A stretch of DNA of 64,000 nucleotides, taken from Nymphaea colorata (Eukaryota > Streptophyta > Magnoliopsida > Nymphaeales > Nymphaeaceae). Position numbers and translations under genes: made by a program. The stretch is from contig NC_045146.1 in NCBI RefSeq assembly GCF_008831285.2, forward strand, positions 20,391,149-20,455,148, written 5' to 3'. Shown one piece after another: positions 1 to 12,289 of the stretch. The notes under the pieces were generated by a model. The model saw nothing but the letters and a program-made list of their open reading frames with translations. It had not been told where the DNA came from and searched no databases. Within the stretch, counting starts at the first letter, position 1. Each line of letters starts with the position of its first letter.

Positions 1-2730
1 TGTTTGTCTTTGTAGGTTTATCTTTTGATGTTGCATCAATCCAAGTTTAATTTTGGCACTGGAAGAAGATGGTCGCTAGCTGCTCCTTTGATCCCACCAC
101 TTCCGCCCAATCCGCATCCGGAAGGAGTAAAAAGTGACATACTTTCACCCAAAAACAAAACTCTCCTGCAGATGTGTCCGCCAAAGCTCACCAGGGATTA
201 AATTGCATATAGTCATCTTTTCTGTCACTCACCCTCACCAATTTGAACACCTTAGTTCAAGACAACCTTAGATTTAGCACCACTCATTTGCGTAGGAGTC
301 CGAGATCCTATAGTGAGCAAGAAATAAGGGTCTCACATAATCCCCAACAATGGGATTCTGAGTTGAGAATGGAATGCTATCATTTGACCAACATGACAGC
401 ATTCTTCAAGGAAATGGAAGTGAGGAGTTCAAGTTGATCTAACATATGACTAAAAATTAAAGATTTACTGCTAAAAAATTAGTTGCTATAGGAACATTAG
501 CAATGGTTTTATAGTACATCAATGAAGCAATGTGCTTCTAGTAGCACTTTATGGTGCTTCTAGTGATAATTTTTTAAATTTTAGTCATCTAATAACATTC
601 AACATATGGCATATTTGAATTTATTTTTATATATTAAAATATTATTTAAATCTACTATATAGCTAAGACTAAAAACTTGTCACTAAAAAACAGTCATCAT
701 AGGAGTGTTAATGATGGTTTATATTATAACAATGGTTCATGGTGCATTCAACAATACTTATGGTGTTTTCAGCTATGTAATTTTTAGTTTTTAGGTACCT
801 TTCATTTGTTGTTGTCAAACTTTACGATGTTAAGCCCAGGATGTCGAGAGAGATTTCATTTTTTAAGAATGGAAATGAAATGAAGAGATGGATTGTTAAA
901 GGGATGAAGGTCTGGACTGTTTCTGGGATGACCTCCCCCGGACGGCCGGACCACGCCCTCCCCAACAGAAACTTATCTCATTGATTAAGTGTTTTTTTAC
1001 AATAATCATAAAAACAACCTTTTGGTACTGTAAAAAACACATACATATTTTTCATAGGTAATCAAAACCATAAAATTGAAAAAAATGTCATGCTGGTCAA
1101 CTTTAGGACGTTTTACAGAAGACCTTTCAATGTCTGAAAATCTACTTTGATCGCTTAGTTACCAAGATAGTACACAAATAACCGCTCATTCCTGGGGGTG
1201 ATGACAAACGTGAATCGGCAATGGGTGTTGTCAGAAAAAAAAAAGGGTAGGAAACCCCTGTTCATCATGATTCCCTTTATAAAGGAAAGTATTACAGCTT
1301 TCTTATGAGATGGTTTCTGCATAGGAAAGAAATCTCCTCTATCCTGTTGTTAACGATAAGGAATCCAATCCTATGATGTCAACAAACAAGTATGAGGCAT
1401 TGCCTATTGTGTTGATTTTCTTTATGTATTTAAAGAGAGTGCATCATGAAGGTAAGAACAGCTTACGTGAATCTCAGTTTTACCTTGTATTATTCGTTGC
1501 ATTTCTCGAAGACCTTTTCACCTTGTCATAGAGTGAATCTCAAGTTCCATGCTTTAGCAGCATAGCGAAGAATCCTACGTTCTGGAGATGTGGGCTTGGA
1601 AGAAAGGAGAAGTATGACAGAAGAACAGCAAACGGAAAGAAAGATGGTCATCCCGAAGGCAGCGTCGGAACTTTCGAGTCCCTGAATATGCAGGTCACAT
1701 TGTCACCATGATTTGTTGGTATGTTTGTTCGCGCGACATAGAGCTCCAGATTGAAATGAAGCGGATCGATCTGCCACATACTTGGTTGTGCTGTGTCTGA
1801 GTTTGGCTAACCCAGCTTCGTGGCTTCATGGCTTATACGTTCTAATCACTAAAACGTTACAAGATTATAGACATATATTTGCTGTTTGCCATCAAATTAC
1901 TCAAAGTTAGTTGGTCGGCCAAATCGTCAGCTGCCAAATTATCTAACAGCAAGCACGGTTAGTGAGCAGCCAAGCCATACCCTGTGGAAGGCGAGCCTTG
2001 CAATTTTCTTAACTATTTCTTCATGACTATGTCTAAAATAAGAACAAGAATCCTATTGAAGAGGGATCTCTGTCGCATTTGTGCGAGAAAAAACAACTGA
2101 ATGGTGACTTTAACAATGCATCCTCTTCCGGCCTTCCGTTTTATGTAAATAAAAATTTGGACTTTTCTTTTTAACAAAGGTCCGGAACCTGCCTCCTAGC
2201 ATCCATCAATTGGAAATAAAAATTTGCACGACATCAGCTTCTTCAACAATTGCAATAACTTAATTTTGCAATTAAATGCACTCAGACACAAACCACCTGA
2301 ACACTGGAGAGAGAGAGAGAAAGATCCAAACAATCAATTATGATTCAGAGCAACAATAGAAGTTCAACCAGCAACCAATCGCCCCTCCCTCTAGACAAGA
2401 AACCAAATATCAAACTCCTGTCAGGTCTCCAAGTTCAGTAACTTGACCACGATCGTCCTTCGGTGGGCCGTTGTCAAGGCAGCGCATCGAGGAAATCCGT
2501 TTCATTGTGAAACGGATCAGCCTTGTCTCTGTTGTACATGTAGAAACTCGGTGTTCACGCTGGACAAACCGCGGACAACAGTTTGATGCAGAGGAGAAAT
2601 CAGACGTTGTGAAGCCTTTAGGAATTTTACGAGAAGAATTTTCCCTGATATGATTCCTTCAAACGGCTTTTAGGCCTGCCCACCAGCCATTAATTATGTT
2701 GGCCAGCAGACGCTTTCTTGAATCACTGTT
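1..2730. other. Intergenic stretch, left edge
   Basis: I see no gene here. The stretch is AT-rich with only short unremarkable ORFs. It contains a diverged direct repeat (about 448-540 and 666-750). The last few hundred bases before 2731 probably include the 3' untranslated region of the minus-strand membrane-protein gene. I did not find a clear poly(A) signal. Confidence 0.5.
448..760. repeat. Diverged direct repeat, about 218-bp period
   Basis: Two blocks share an ordered set of words: GACTAAAAA, then CTAAAAAA, then ATAGGA, then a GTTAATGATGG/CATTAGCAATGG-type word, then ATGGTTTATA-type sequence, then CAATG and GTGC. One lies at about 448-540 and the other at about 666-750. They have drifted considerably. 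This looks like an old duplication or the remains of a transposable element, and no coding capacity is visible. Confidence 0.35.
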
Positions 2731-5124
2731 TTAAGTGGAACTCAAGATTAATCCATCAATTTCCAGAGGAAAAAGCAGTCTTCCCCATTGGCATCCAGTA
2801 GGGACAGACTCAGGTGGTTCAACTATTGCAATGCCATCTTCGGACCTTTTCAGAACTCCCATTACACATACTCTCTTTCCTTCTTCTATGTACCTGTTCA
2901 TCATTTAGCACTAAACTTTTAAGAAATTGAACACAAAAAACATGTGTTTACAGTGAAAATTAGCAAAATTTTAAAGAATATATGACATCATAACTAGTAG
3001 AAGATTAGTGCATTTTCATCTTAAAATTATGAGAAACACACATATAATGATATAAAGGAACACCAAATGCACCATAGCCTACATCTGCCTATACAAACTC
3101 TTCTGGCAAACGAAGGCAGCATGTACTTACCCTTCCTCTAAGCATAACAAGCACGCTCCATCCTCTAGATTTCTCTCTGCTAGCCAACTCTTCAGATATG
3201 GTGACAAGGGCTGACTCTTGCTTTTGGTGTTAACCAGAACGTTTTCATCAATCAATGGCAAAACTTTGGAACCAAATCCAGCTCTTACTGTGGCTCTCAA
3301 ACCAGAGATCCTATCTGTTATATAGAAATCTGTAACGAATCTCTGTTCAGAGGAAGCTGTTAAGTACCAATAAGAAAGCAGAAAATTCAAAAACAACATA
3401 ATACCAACACTCAGATTATTAAAAGAAGAAGAAAAGAAACCTGCACAAAAGTTACTTGGCAATAGATTACGTGTTCGGGATTTTTAAGGTCTAAAATTGC
3501 ACATCTGGCCCAGTAATACCTTTTCCTTTGGTACAAATAAAGGAGGTTACTAGCAGAGACTATGAACCCCTTAAACTGAGAACTCCATACCGGCCGATAA
3601 ACATTTTTCAGCCCACATGGATGTGTAAGACCTTAAAGAACTATAGACACCATAAACATTTTGGCAACGGAAGAAAAATAAAGATCTGTTCAAACACGCT
3701 ATATCACTTAGAAGGTTACAGAAGTTACTGATATTGTCCAAGGTACAGAAGCTACTTCTTGCAAACAGTGTGCTTGCAATAGGAGTTCTGCAAGTTACTG
3801 CAGTGACCAATCCAGACAATCTCTTAACTATTTTATGCTGTGATGCTCTTACAATCAAAAGCACTGCATATTGAAATCATATACAGAGTGCGCCTGTTGT
3901 TTATAATTAGAAACAAATGCAGATTACTTTATTGCATTAAGATTTTCATTTTCACAAGCTGCTAAAAGTTACAAAAGCTATCGCATGATCTAATTCTAAG
4001 TTCAAGATAAACTAGCATTTGGCATGTAGACGAGTATGAGAATCTAACTGCAGTGTTGGTCATTTCTATGAAAATGAAATTGTTCATGTCATGCTGTACC
4101 AAAGGTTTTATGTCTTCCCAGGTTACTTTGTAATGACTAACAATTAGTAAAAAATCAATCATCCACTCTACTCTCGGTCCCTGCTCACTGTAGAAGCAAG
4201 CAAGGATGCAACAGCAGTTCACTATCATTCACCAGTTAAACAACGGATGCAGAAAAGAGCATTACAAAGAGAAGAAAGAAAATGCGCAATATGAAAAATG
4301 TCAAAAATGAAAAGGTCTACATGGTTCCTAATCTCTTACATTTGCTTTGAACGATTAATTCATCTAAGCAGCAAGACACTTGACTTGCGTATACAACGTT
4401 GTGTACGCAACTTTACGTGGGACGGGACCGTAAATGAAGGTGGTAGGTTGGGTCTTTTTGGGATAATGACGTTGCATCTGTTTAAAATTGACACAAAACC
4501 TCTTCAAGACTCTACATATGAAGAAGAAAGAACAGTTCCAACAAGAAGAGCGCAGAAGCTGCACCTCTGAGTATGCTAACCTCCAAATGGACCAACCACC
4601 ATTAAACAAGGAAGCGAGCCCTCCGTACTCGTACAAGCTTGTAGAGGTGTACACGCACCTGGCTGCCTTCTCATATGAAGATTCAAGCGCCACACTCCCA
4701 CACGTAGCTACCTGATGCCCATTGAACCATTGCACGCATTAATGATGACATTGACCAATGACCATAAAACTAAAACATCACAAAGAGACACCAAACTCAT
4801 GCAAAGCAAGGAAGGACATCCAATCCCCTCTGTTCCAAAAGCATCATTTAGACATTCACCCTCTTATGGACAGTAAATCTAAACGAGGACCAAATAAGAG
4901 TGTCTACTAGATGTCAAAGATGTAACAGCAAGCCAATAAATCACAAGCTCCCAAAGCCAATAAATCACCTTCCCCCTGGGCTTACGCAAACTACACCTAC
5001 TCCCAGAAACGTGATGCAGACGTAGTACATAACCAGCGCGCGTAAGACGTGGTATGTCTATTGCCTTGGAAAAAAATTATTTGATTTTGACGCTCCCCAC
5101 GCCCCACACCCACACCGATACCCA

Positions 5125-5160
<36 letters not shown>

Positions 5161-5620
5161 AAAAAAAAAAAGGTGCAGCTTCGAAGAAAATGGAAATGTT
5201 TATTGTGTGAAGCCGTTAGAAGTAATGAACTATATAGATCCAAGGGGAGGAGAGGGAGAGATGAAGAAACGGAAAGTGGAAAACGAAAACCCTAGGAAAC
5301 AAGAGGAGTACCCCGGTGACCTTGACGAAGTGTCCCTCTGCGGCTGTGGCGAGAGCGGAATCGGGAAGGCGGGAGAGAAAGAAGGAAAGGGCGCGATGCC
5401 TCCAGTTCCAGGCGTTCCAAAAGAGAAGGGCGAGGAGGAGGGCAGAGAGCGCGAGGAGGATGAGGAGAAAGAGTGCGTTGTGGACGGCGAAGAGGACGAA
5501 TGCGAAGACGGAGACGCCGAGGGCGAAGAGGAAGAGGAGCGTGCAGGTGGCCGCCCTGGGGATGGTCGACCAGAACGAGGCTTCCCTGCCATCGCGGCCC
5601 CTCCACGACAGGTCGTTCAT
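2731..5620 (-). CDS. Two-pass membrane protein, At1g16860-like
   Basis: Four coding exons on the minus strand: 5620-5312, 4711-4565, 3342-3131 and 2893-2731. All three introns are GT-AG and join in frame to give 276 residues. Two adjacent hydrophobic segments (about residues 25-45 and 49-69) are separated by AVHNA. After them come HFVKVTG, RCVYTSTSLYEY (121-132), a VTDFYITD block and PTGCQW near the C-terminus. These words in this order are characteristic of the plant 'uncharacterized membrane protein At1g16860' family, whose function is unknown. The Arabidopsis founder is much longer, with a low-complexity N-terminal half that is absent here, so this is either a short paralogue or lacks an upstream exon. 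The first in-frame ATG was chosen as start; the only earlier in-frame start-like codon is GTG. Intron 1 holds an AAAG microsatellite. The exons were deduced by eye from family conservation and splice sites. Confidence 0.88.
5124..5171. repeat. (AAAG)n microsatellite with poly-A tail
   Basis: About nine AAAG units run into a poly-A stretch. The repeat lies in intron 1 of the At1g16860-like gene, where it reads as CTTT on the coding strand. Confidence 0.95.
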
Positions 5621-5628
5621 CTCATCAT
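5617..5628 (-). promoter_or_regulatory. Minimal upstream ORF overlapping the start codon
   Basis: Read on the minus strand, ATGATGAGATGA encodes Met-Met-Arg-stop. Its TGA overlaps the predicted start ATG (5620-5618) of the At1g16860-like gene, as ATGA. Scanning ribosomes would meet two out-of-frame AUGs within 8 nt before the main AUG. This could lower translation or need leaky scanning or reinitiation. The layout is seen directly; the effect is inferred. Confidence 0.5.
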
Positions 5629-5639
5629 CCCTTTCTTTC

Positions 5640-6600
5640 TTCACCCCGTCCCAGGGAGAGAAAAGAGAGCAGCGGAAGAAGAAGCAAGAGTAGTGAGGAA
5701 ACAGGAAGCCTCCACAGTTTCATTTCAGTCAAACCCCGCCCTTGAAATGCCGTAAAACTGCCCACGTTTTATGTAGCTCCCACTCCCAGAACAGAAAGGA
5801 GGAGCAGCCAACCAAGCGTTCAGTTGAGCCCACGATTGAACGCAAGAGTTTTTGAGATGAGATGGACTTACTTGTTCATGGATCGATGGAGACCGCATAT
5901 CCAGATCCATCCTGCAAACCTAATGAGATAGACTTGTTCTAATCCAGATCAATCCCGACCAAATAATCCAGATCCATCCCTATTAGTGAACGAATACTCG
6001 GCCCTATCTATGCATACGATTCCAGCCAAATGATAAAAAGGGGTTATTTTAAGCAACTGTGACGGACGATCCACATGAAAGTGTCCGTTTGCTTATTTAA
6101 TGAACAAATATTTAGCCGCGGCTTTTATTATTTTGAGTAGCACGTGACGTGAGATCCAAATGTTTCAAGCACTTTAGACCCGCAACCAAGCCTGGAGCTT
6201 CATGTGAAGGATCAGCTAATTTCACGTGAAGGCTGCAACAAAAACTCGCTTTTAGTGAAGATCCGTTTTCTTTTCTTGCCTCAACCAAATTTTTCTTAAA
6301 TCATTCAACAAATTCTAACCAGCATCAGTACCCTTTACCCTCAATCCGACTGAAACTGGTTACTACTACTTGCACCGGGGTTGCAATACCCATATTAAAA
6401 TTATTTTAAAAAATAATTGTAGAAAAGTAAAAAGCGTCTACTTTTTTTATTAAAAATTTCAAAAGTACCTTCACCCCCACTTTGTATGTGCACTTAACTC
6501 AATCTATCTGAGTTGCCGTAAGTAAAAGCTGTAAAGCAGTTGAACTTGTCATTCCAAAAAGTTCGTGGCGCATTGAAGCAATAAAACGCAACCCAATTTG
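5640..6600. other. Intergenic, upstream of membrane-protein gene
   Basis: No gene is recognised. This should contain the promoter of the minus-strand gene. The word AATCCAGATCCATCC and close variants recur around 5895-5985. A CACGTG-containing stretch lies near 6141. No convincing TATA box could be fixed. Confidence 0.4.
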
Positions 6601-6601
6601 A

Positions 6602-6603
<2 letters not shown>

Positions 6604-6682
<79 letters not shown>
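6604..6682 (-). tRNA. tRNA-Leu(TAG): tRNA-Leu, anticodon UAG
   Basis: The minus strand gives a 79-nt class II tRNA. The acceptor stem is GACAGTT/AGCTGTC (one G-T pair). The A box is TGGCCGAGTGG. The anticodon stem CCAGA/TCTGG encloses the loop TTTAGGC, so the anticodon is TAG. A long variable arm follows, then the B box GGTTCAAATCC. It reads CUA-type leucine codons. No intron is present and CCA is not encoded, as is normal for nuclear tRNAs. A T run about 17-20 nt downstream (TTTT near 6583-6586) can serve as the pol III terminator. All arms pair, so it looks functional. Confidence 0.96.
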
Positions 6683-7535
6683 GTGTTGGTGATGAGTATT
6701 CCGCTTGCACTAACTTATTATTACTTTGTTTTTTTTTTTTATTCCCCAAACTTCGAAACCGTCATCTTCGACCTACAATGGCTGCGGAAAGTTTTCGTTC
6801 GAAATTTCCTTACGGCGATTATTTCCTTTTTTATGATGAACAGAGAATAGAGAGATTGTATTCTAAATTTCTAGTGCTTAGTATGGTAGCCTCCAAGGAT
6901 ACTGCCCTCGTTTTCAGCTTTCCTTCTCGATTTAATATCCAAGTTGGATGCTAAGTAAGTTATAGCACCTGTGTTGGTGGGAAAAGGTTTTGGAGGCTAG
7001 CACGGGGGACTCTAGTATGCATCCTCTTGGTCTCGAGCGTTGGGTGCTGGAGACTTTATGATCCAAACTCCCATGGGACATGATGTTTTAGTTTATCGAT
7101 TTCGATTTGGAAAAATGTGGATTCATTTCTTTTCTTTTCTTTTAATTCCAATTAAAACAAGAAAGAGTTCAGCCGTGGGGAGAAGTTTGCAGGGCTAATC
7201 CTCCCGCCCAACATTACCATCTCCACAAGCATGGCAGTTTTACATAAAACTGTTCTATGGCAATCTGTTTCAAAGCATGTCTGTCCTTAGTAATCTCTGA
7301 CCCATTCTCTGTCGTATAAACAAAGTTTCCTGTCATCTTATGAGTACATCTATAATACTTTAAGGATGTAATATTGCTTATAGTTCTGAAAGCCTCTATA
7401 ATTCAGGTAACGCCAACAAAACTTTGTTTGCTCCATGTTTCAGACAATGGGCATGGCATTTTCTGTTGTGTGGTTACTGAAGAAACATACGCAATTGCTG
7501 TAAGATTCACTCTGAGATGGCTCGGGTGATGACTG

Positions 7536-7781
7536 TTAAGATGATTCCCCTAAAATAGCAGCGTGGATGAATCTCTTATTGTCAGCAAGTTCGTGAATGA
7601 TATTTCTTTGTTTCCCTTTTCTCTGGGGTCTCGCACCTGTAACACTGGAAACATGCTCCAAGGAACTAGAGCAGGATTTCCTTCGACAAGTGGAAACTAA
7701 AGTAGCTTGAAGTTCCATTTTACTCTTTGCTGGACTTTGACACTTCAACTTGCACTTATTGATGCATGATCAAGTGATCAA
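7536..7781 (-). other. Unassigned exon-like ORF
   Basis: The minus strand is open for about 80 codons ending in TAA at 7536-7538. It has a basic, serine-rich composition with words such as CRRKSCSSS, GARPQRKGKQRN and IIHELADNKRFI. The composition is more protein-like than the surrounding ORFs. I do not recognise a family and could not join it to upstream exons with convincing splice sites. It may be the last exon of an unannotated minus-strand gene, or chance. Confidence 0.2.
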
Positions 7782-8273
7782 AAAAAAATATTTATAGTGC
7801 ACTCCCCTGCTCACAACTCCTATTGCATATTTCTCTGTTTTTCTTTCTGAAGGTTACTCTTTGGAGTTTTTGGTGAATGGCATTTCTTGTTTCCTTGATT
7901 AGTGGAACACAAGACGATAATACAGTTTCAATCCACCATATTTTCCTCTTCTGTTCGTGTCATCCAAAACATTGAGGAGTATCCTTGCCAATCTTTTATC
8001 CGTTCTGCTTGTCCGTCCCCGTCCGTCTCACCTATGTGGAAAGTGACTTACGGAACCTATTAGCTGAATAGGATACTTAAAGAAGTGTTAAGTTCGGTGT
8101 ACATGAAATTTTGTTTTGATTTGATAGACACATAAATTCTACTTAAATTGCAATTTGTCCTAGTAAAGGTGAATCGTGTTTGGCTCTTTTTGGGGCTTCT
8201 CGATATCAACAAAAGATTTGTTACGCCTGACCTGTCATCACTGGTCTGGTCTTCTCCTCCTGTTCACTCTCTC

Positions 8274-8365
8274 GATTTTACAGGAAATGTTCACTGGAGC
8301 TACTCGATAGATTTTTTGTGTAATCAAATTTCACTCTGTTGATTTTACAGGAAATGTTCACTGAG
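8274..8365. repeat. Local duplication, 67-bp spacing
   Basis: The words GATTTTACAGGAAATG and TTCACTG occur together twice, starting at about 8274 and 8341. In both copies a TGTATAATCAAATT-like word follows. This is a simple local tandem duplication in non-coding DNA. Confidence 0.75.
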
Positions 8366-10205
8366 GCTTTGTATAATCAAATTAAGAATTTCTTAGTTCT
8401 TCTTTTTCATATAATATATTTATCATTTGGTGACGTTTAATTTCAGGTATTTGTAATTCCACTGATTACAACTGCATTAGTCATTTGAGGCTTTATTGTT
8501 TATGATCTATGGAGGGTGCCCTCGCTATACGCCTTTTCCTAATTATCACTCTCATCTCCTGCCTCCGCACTCTATGGACGCCTTATCATCGATTTCCAGA
8601 AGCCAGAAAGTATTCATAGAAGTATTTGAAAGTGTTTCAGATATAATTCCAATATTTCTTGCTTGTCTTCTCTACACAATGCAAAATCATTGCTATTTTC
8701 ATTATTATTTGTAAGTTTGCGACTTGACCTTTTGCCTCGGTAATTGACCGGGCTGTCCTGCTACCTTTTAAAGAATTCAACACATCTCTGTTTCAAAGTG
8801 GAACCGAGGGACCCCTTTTTTTAGCTTCAGCAGAGGCGTTCAAGTCAATCTGACACTGACCTTTGCTCTCTTTTTGTGATGTTTTGGAGCTTTTCACTGC
8901 CTTCTATGAAAGTTGTGCTTCTATGTATCGCATTGAGTCAGCACAACTATCAGTAGGAGTAGGTCACTAGTGTCAAGCTTGACGATCATACCTCATGGAA
9001 GTTATCTTCTTGAAAATTCTAATAGTCAGTTTATCTTGAAAATTTTTGAGACGACTTGTCTAGCAAAGCCATGGTGACATCTTGAAACTTTAGGAAAGTT
9101 GACCTGTAAGAAAAAGCAAGTCTGAAGAATGCCACAAGAAAATGGAAATATATGACCATTTCTCTGTCTCAAAAGATTGCTAGATGGGATCTGGATTTGT
9201 TGACAAGTCGCATATTCACAGTAACTTGGGATATACGTATAGCTGTATGCAAGATTCGCCACCAAGAAATGTACAATTCAAATCAAACTTTATTTAATCC
9301 ATATGTGGTGACTGGTTAGGCATGATTCAAGTGGGAATTACTTGTGTCAGACCACTGAACACCTGGTCAACAAAATCAAGCCCGGTCTTCCATTACATGC
9401 ACCGTTTGGCCCCTTTTTCTCACGAAGTGAAATATTGATATATTATCTTACGGATTGTGTTATGTTAGGTAGTGGACTGGCATTGTCTTTTTGGAAGTGG
9501 CGCAAACTTTACCATCCCTTGCATGTATTTTTGTGGCCTACTCACTGCTTTATTTTGTTTACATTTGAATAACATTTCTTGTTGAGGTTGCTGTCAGTTC
9601 CTCATGCTTTACGTCGTGATGTTAACTCTTCAACATTGTTATTTGGAAGTTTGCCCGTATTTGTAAATGTAATATTCCATCTGCCATGATCATCATCTGT
9701 TTGGCTTTTCTTGTCAAAGAAAATGGAAGCCATATGTTGGATTCTGCAGTTTCCTTCATCTTGTCCTCTTGGACTTCCTTGAGTACAATTATTCTTATGA
9801 TAACAGAATTTTCTGTTCCAGAAATCTAAATGAAAGTTGATGTAGAATTCCAAAATCTTAGTGTAGGTATAGTGGTGTCTTTCATCCGATCTCCACTTGA
9901 AAGCGAGGACAGGGCACTGATGGTTAGTAGGATTGTCGCTCTATCTTCCAACTTGATCATTCTTATGTATGACTTGGTTGCATGCATTTATAGTTTTACT
10001 ATCAATGTTATGCTGCTTGTTTACTGGCATTTTCCTTTTTAGTTGCTGGCAGCTAAATAATGGTGACTGCTGCCTTCAAACGGGCTATCCTGCTTAACTA
10101 TGTAATTCTATTACTTCATTTGTTCTCCTTCTACCGTGTTTTTTTTTGGAATCCACATCTAGTTTGCGATTCACTTTCAGTCCCCATGACTAGCTCCTTC
10201 GTGCA

Positions 10206-10221
10206 CCCCCCCCCCCCACCA

Positions 10222-10307
<86 letters not shown>
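10206..10307. repeat. Compound microsatellite C(n)-(CT)n-(TA)n-(CA)n
   Basis: A 12-base C run (10206-10217) is followed by about 15 CT units, about 23 TA units and a short CA run. Such arrays are highly length-variable and prone to assembly and sequencing error. Confidence 0.97.
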
Positions 10308-11801
10308 TGTTGCACCACGTCGCAGCATTGCAGAATAACAAAAGATAGTATTGCAGATTTGTATATAAACTAGGGAGCCCTAGATCGTCCAAACTAGCCA
10401 CGTCTGCTGAAAAATTACGTCACTGTCTGCATGGTTTTTGGTTACAAAGGCAATGGGGACTTGTCACCGGGAAAGCAGAGTTTGCGGTTCCGCATGTAGG
10501 GATCAAGAAATATGACAATAGCGGCCTGCAATATGACATGCATGCGCGCGTTGAATATTCAAAGAGTATCTATATTTGGAATAGCTATTTCCTGATTGTA
10601 TACGTCTTTTAACTGCGTATATTTCTATTAATTTGCATATGGAAACTACGAAATATTATTCCAATGTCTAAACATCAGAAAACATGGTGTCTTATGCGTT
10701 CTATAAATGTCTTTATTTCTCAGATTCTATAAGTTTCCAGGTGCCTTTCTCTCTTGTTTCCTTGTAAATAGCAATATTTAATGTGGGTCTCATGTTTGTT
10801 TGAGTTACTCATGACTAATTTTCGCGACTATGACTGAAACGTCTGAACAGCCAATCCAAGCTGATGTTAATTCATAAGTGCCACCCTCGTCTAAGAATTG
10901 TGCCGCGAGTGGAGTTGTGTATGAGCCATATTATGTCTGGTTAGCAGTCTGCCGTGGAGTCATAGTCGAAATGCGGTTTGAATTTAGTATTTAATTTTCT
11001 TTGTGGAAACCACCCAGGGGCGCAGAGACTTTGGTGCTTCCCCGAACATAAACCCTCAAGTACCGCTTCCCGGAACACAAAACCTTAAGTGCCATTCCTC
11101 ACCCCCATCCTTGTTTGCAAGGTGTAGGCGCCTTTAAGTTTTGAATCAGTGACTCGCCGTCAAGCTAGTTGATTCAAATGTCAGCCTAATTGTAGACCCA
11201 CAAAACTGCAGACAAAATGAAACTTAATTTTTTGTGGGTTCTGATGTATATCTCACTATAAATCTGTCTAAACGACACTCGTAAACTAACAGGTGGGTTT
11301 TGTATGCGATCAGCATTTTTGGAGAAACATTGTGAGTACTTTCTTTGGTACAAAACTATCTTTCTTAAAACTGCTTAACTACAAATCATGCACTTAAATT
11401 GGCACATGGGAAGGGGCTGGGGAATGATCAATGATCAAGGGATGCAACAAACTAGCGATGGCCGGTTTTTGTTTCGAACTTTTGTAGTGTTAATTTTGTA
11501 TGTTATAATAAGGGAGGCACAAATATGCAATTTGAAGCATAGTGGGTCTGTTACCCAGACTATATATCTATGGAGACTGGGGGAGGGGTAAGAGATTCGG
11601 CTTTCAGTTGAGCAGTAAGACGAAATACTCTTCCCACCCACCCAAAAGGAAGCAATGAATGATATACAGTCTTTTCCTTTTCATACAAAAAAATTCAATA
11701 TTTCATGATAAATCATGTCCCGCTTCTGATAAAAACAGACAAATCCATAATTTTTTCGTTAAAAACTTTTGAACTGACTGTTTGGTATTTGTTTAATCTC
11801 A

Positions 11802-11840
11802 AGGACCTGACCTCGCCAAGGACCTGACCTCGTTAGGACT
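11802..11840. repeat. Short tandem duplication
   Basis: AAGGACCTGACCTCG occurs twice in tandem with a period of about 19 bases. It is non-coding. Confidence 0.8.
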
Positions 11841-12289
11841 TTATCACGTTGGCGCCGTTTTTGCAATACACAAGGCATGCAGTGAGTGCCTAAGGGGAAG
11901 GTCTGGGCAAGCACGTCCAACTTTGCACGTCTCTAACTCAAGGGGTGTAGTTGTTTGATTTCTAATGCAGGACAAAGCTGCAGTCGTTTTCCCAAAGATG
12001 GATTTTGACCAACTTGAAAAAGTATTCTGTACAGATATCCATTAAAACTTTGAAATAAAGCTAGAGAAGAGCGGAAAAGGAGAAATTCCTCTGTGGTTTT
12101 TAAGGCTTCTTTGCTTCTCCATCTCGAAGAACTGAGGTTCAATTTCGGCTCTGAAAGTTTGTTGATGTAGCCGAACAAGCCATCTTCATAGGTATTTTTG
12201 TTGACCAAGATGGTGAGTTGGAAAAGCTTAGTCAAGCAAAATGCGTGCAGCCAATGTCGCAGGACATTTCAGTTTGTGCTCAGCTATTC

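Noticed and set aside
1615-1634. TGACAGAAGA, the first half of miR156
   Set aside because: Only 10 of 20 bases match, the rest diverges, and no star sequence or hairpin arm is nearby.
5054-5755. 233-codon plus-strand ORF rich in Glu/Lys
   Set aside because: It is antisense to exon 1 of the At1g16860-like gene and reads through an AAAG microsatellite. Its acidic composition is a by-product of the GC-rich exon.
6494-6676. 60-codon ORF beginning MAEWSKAPDLGSGP
   Set aside because: It is a translation of the tRNA-Leu gene itself.
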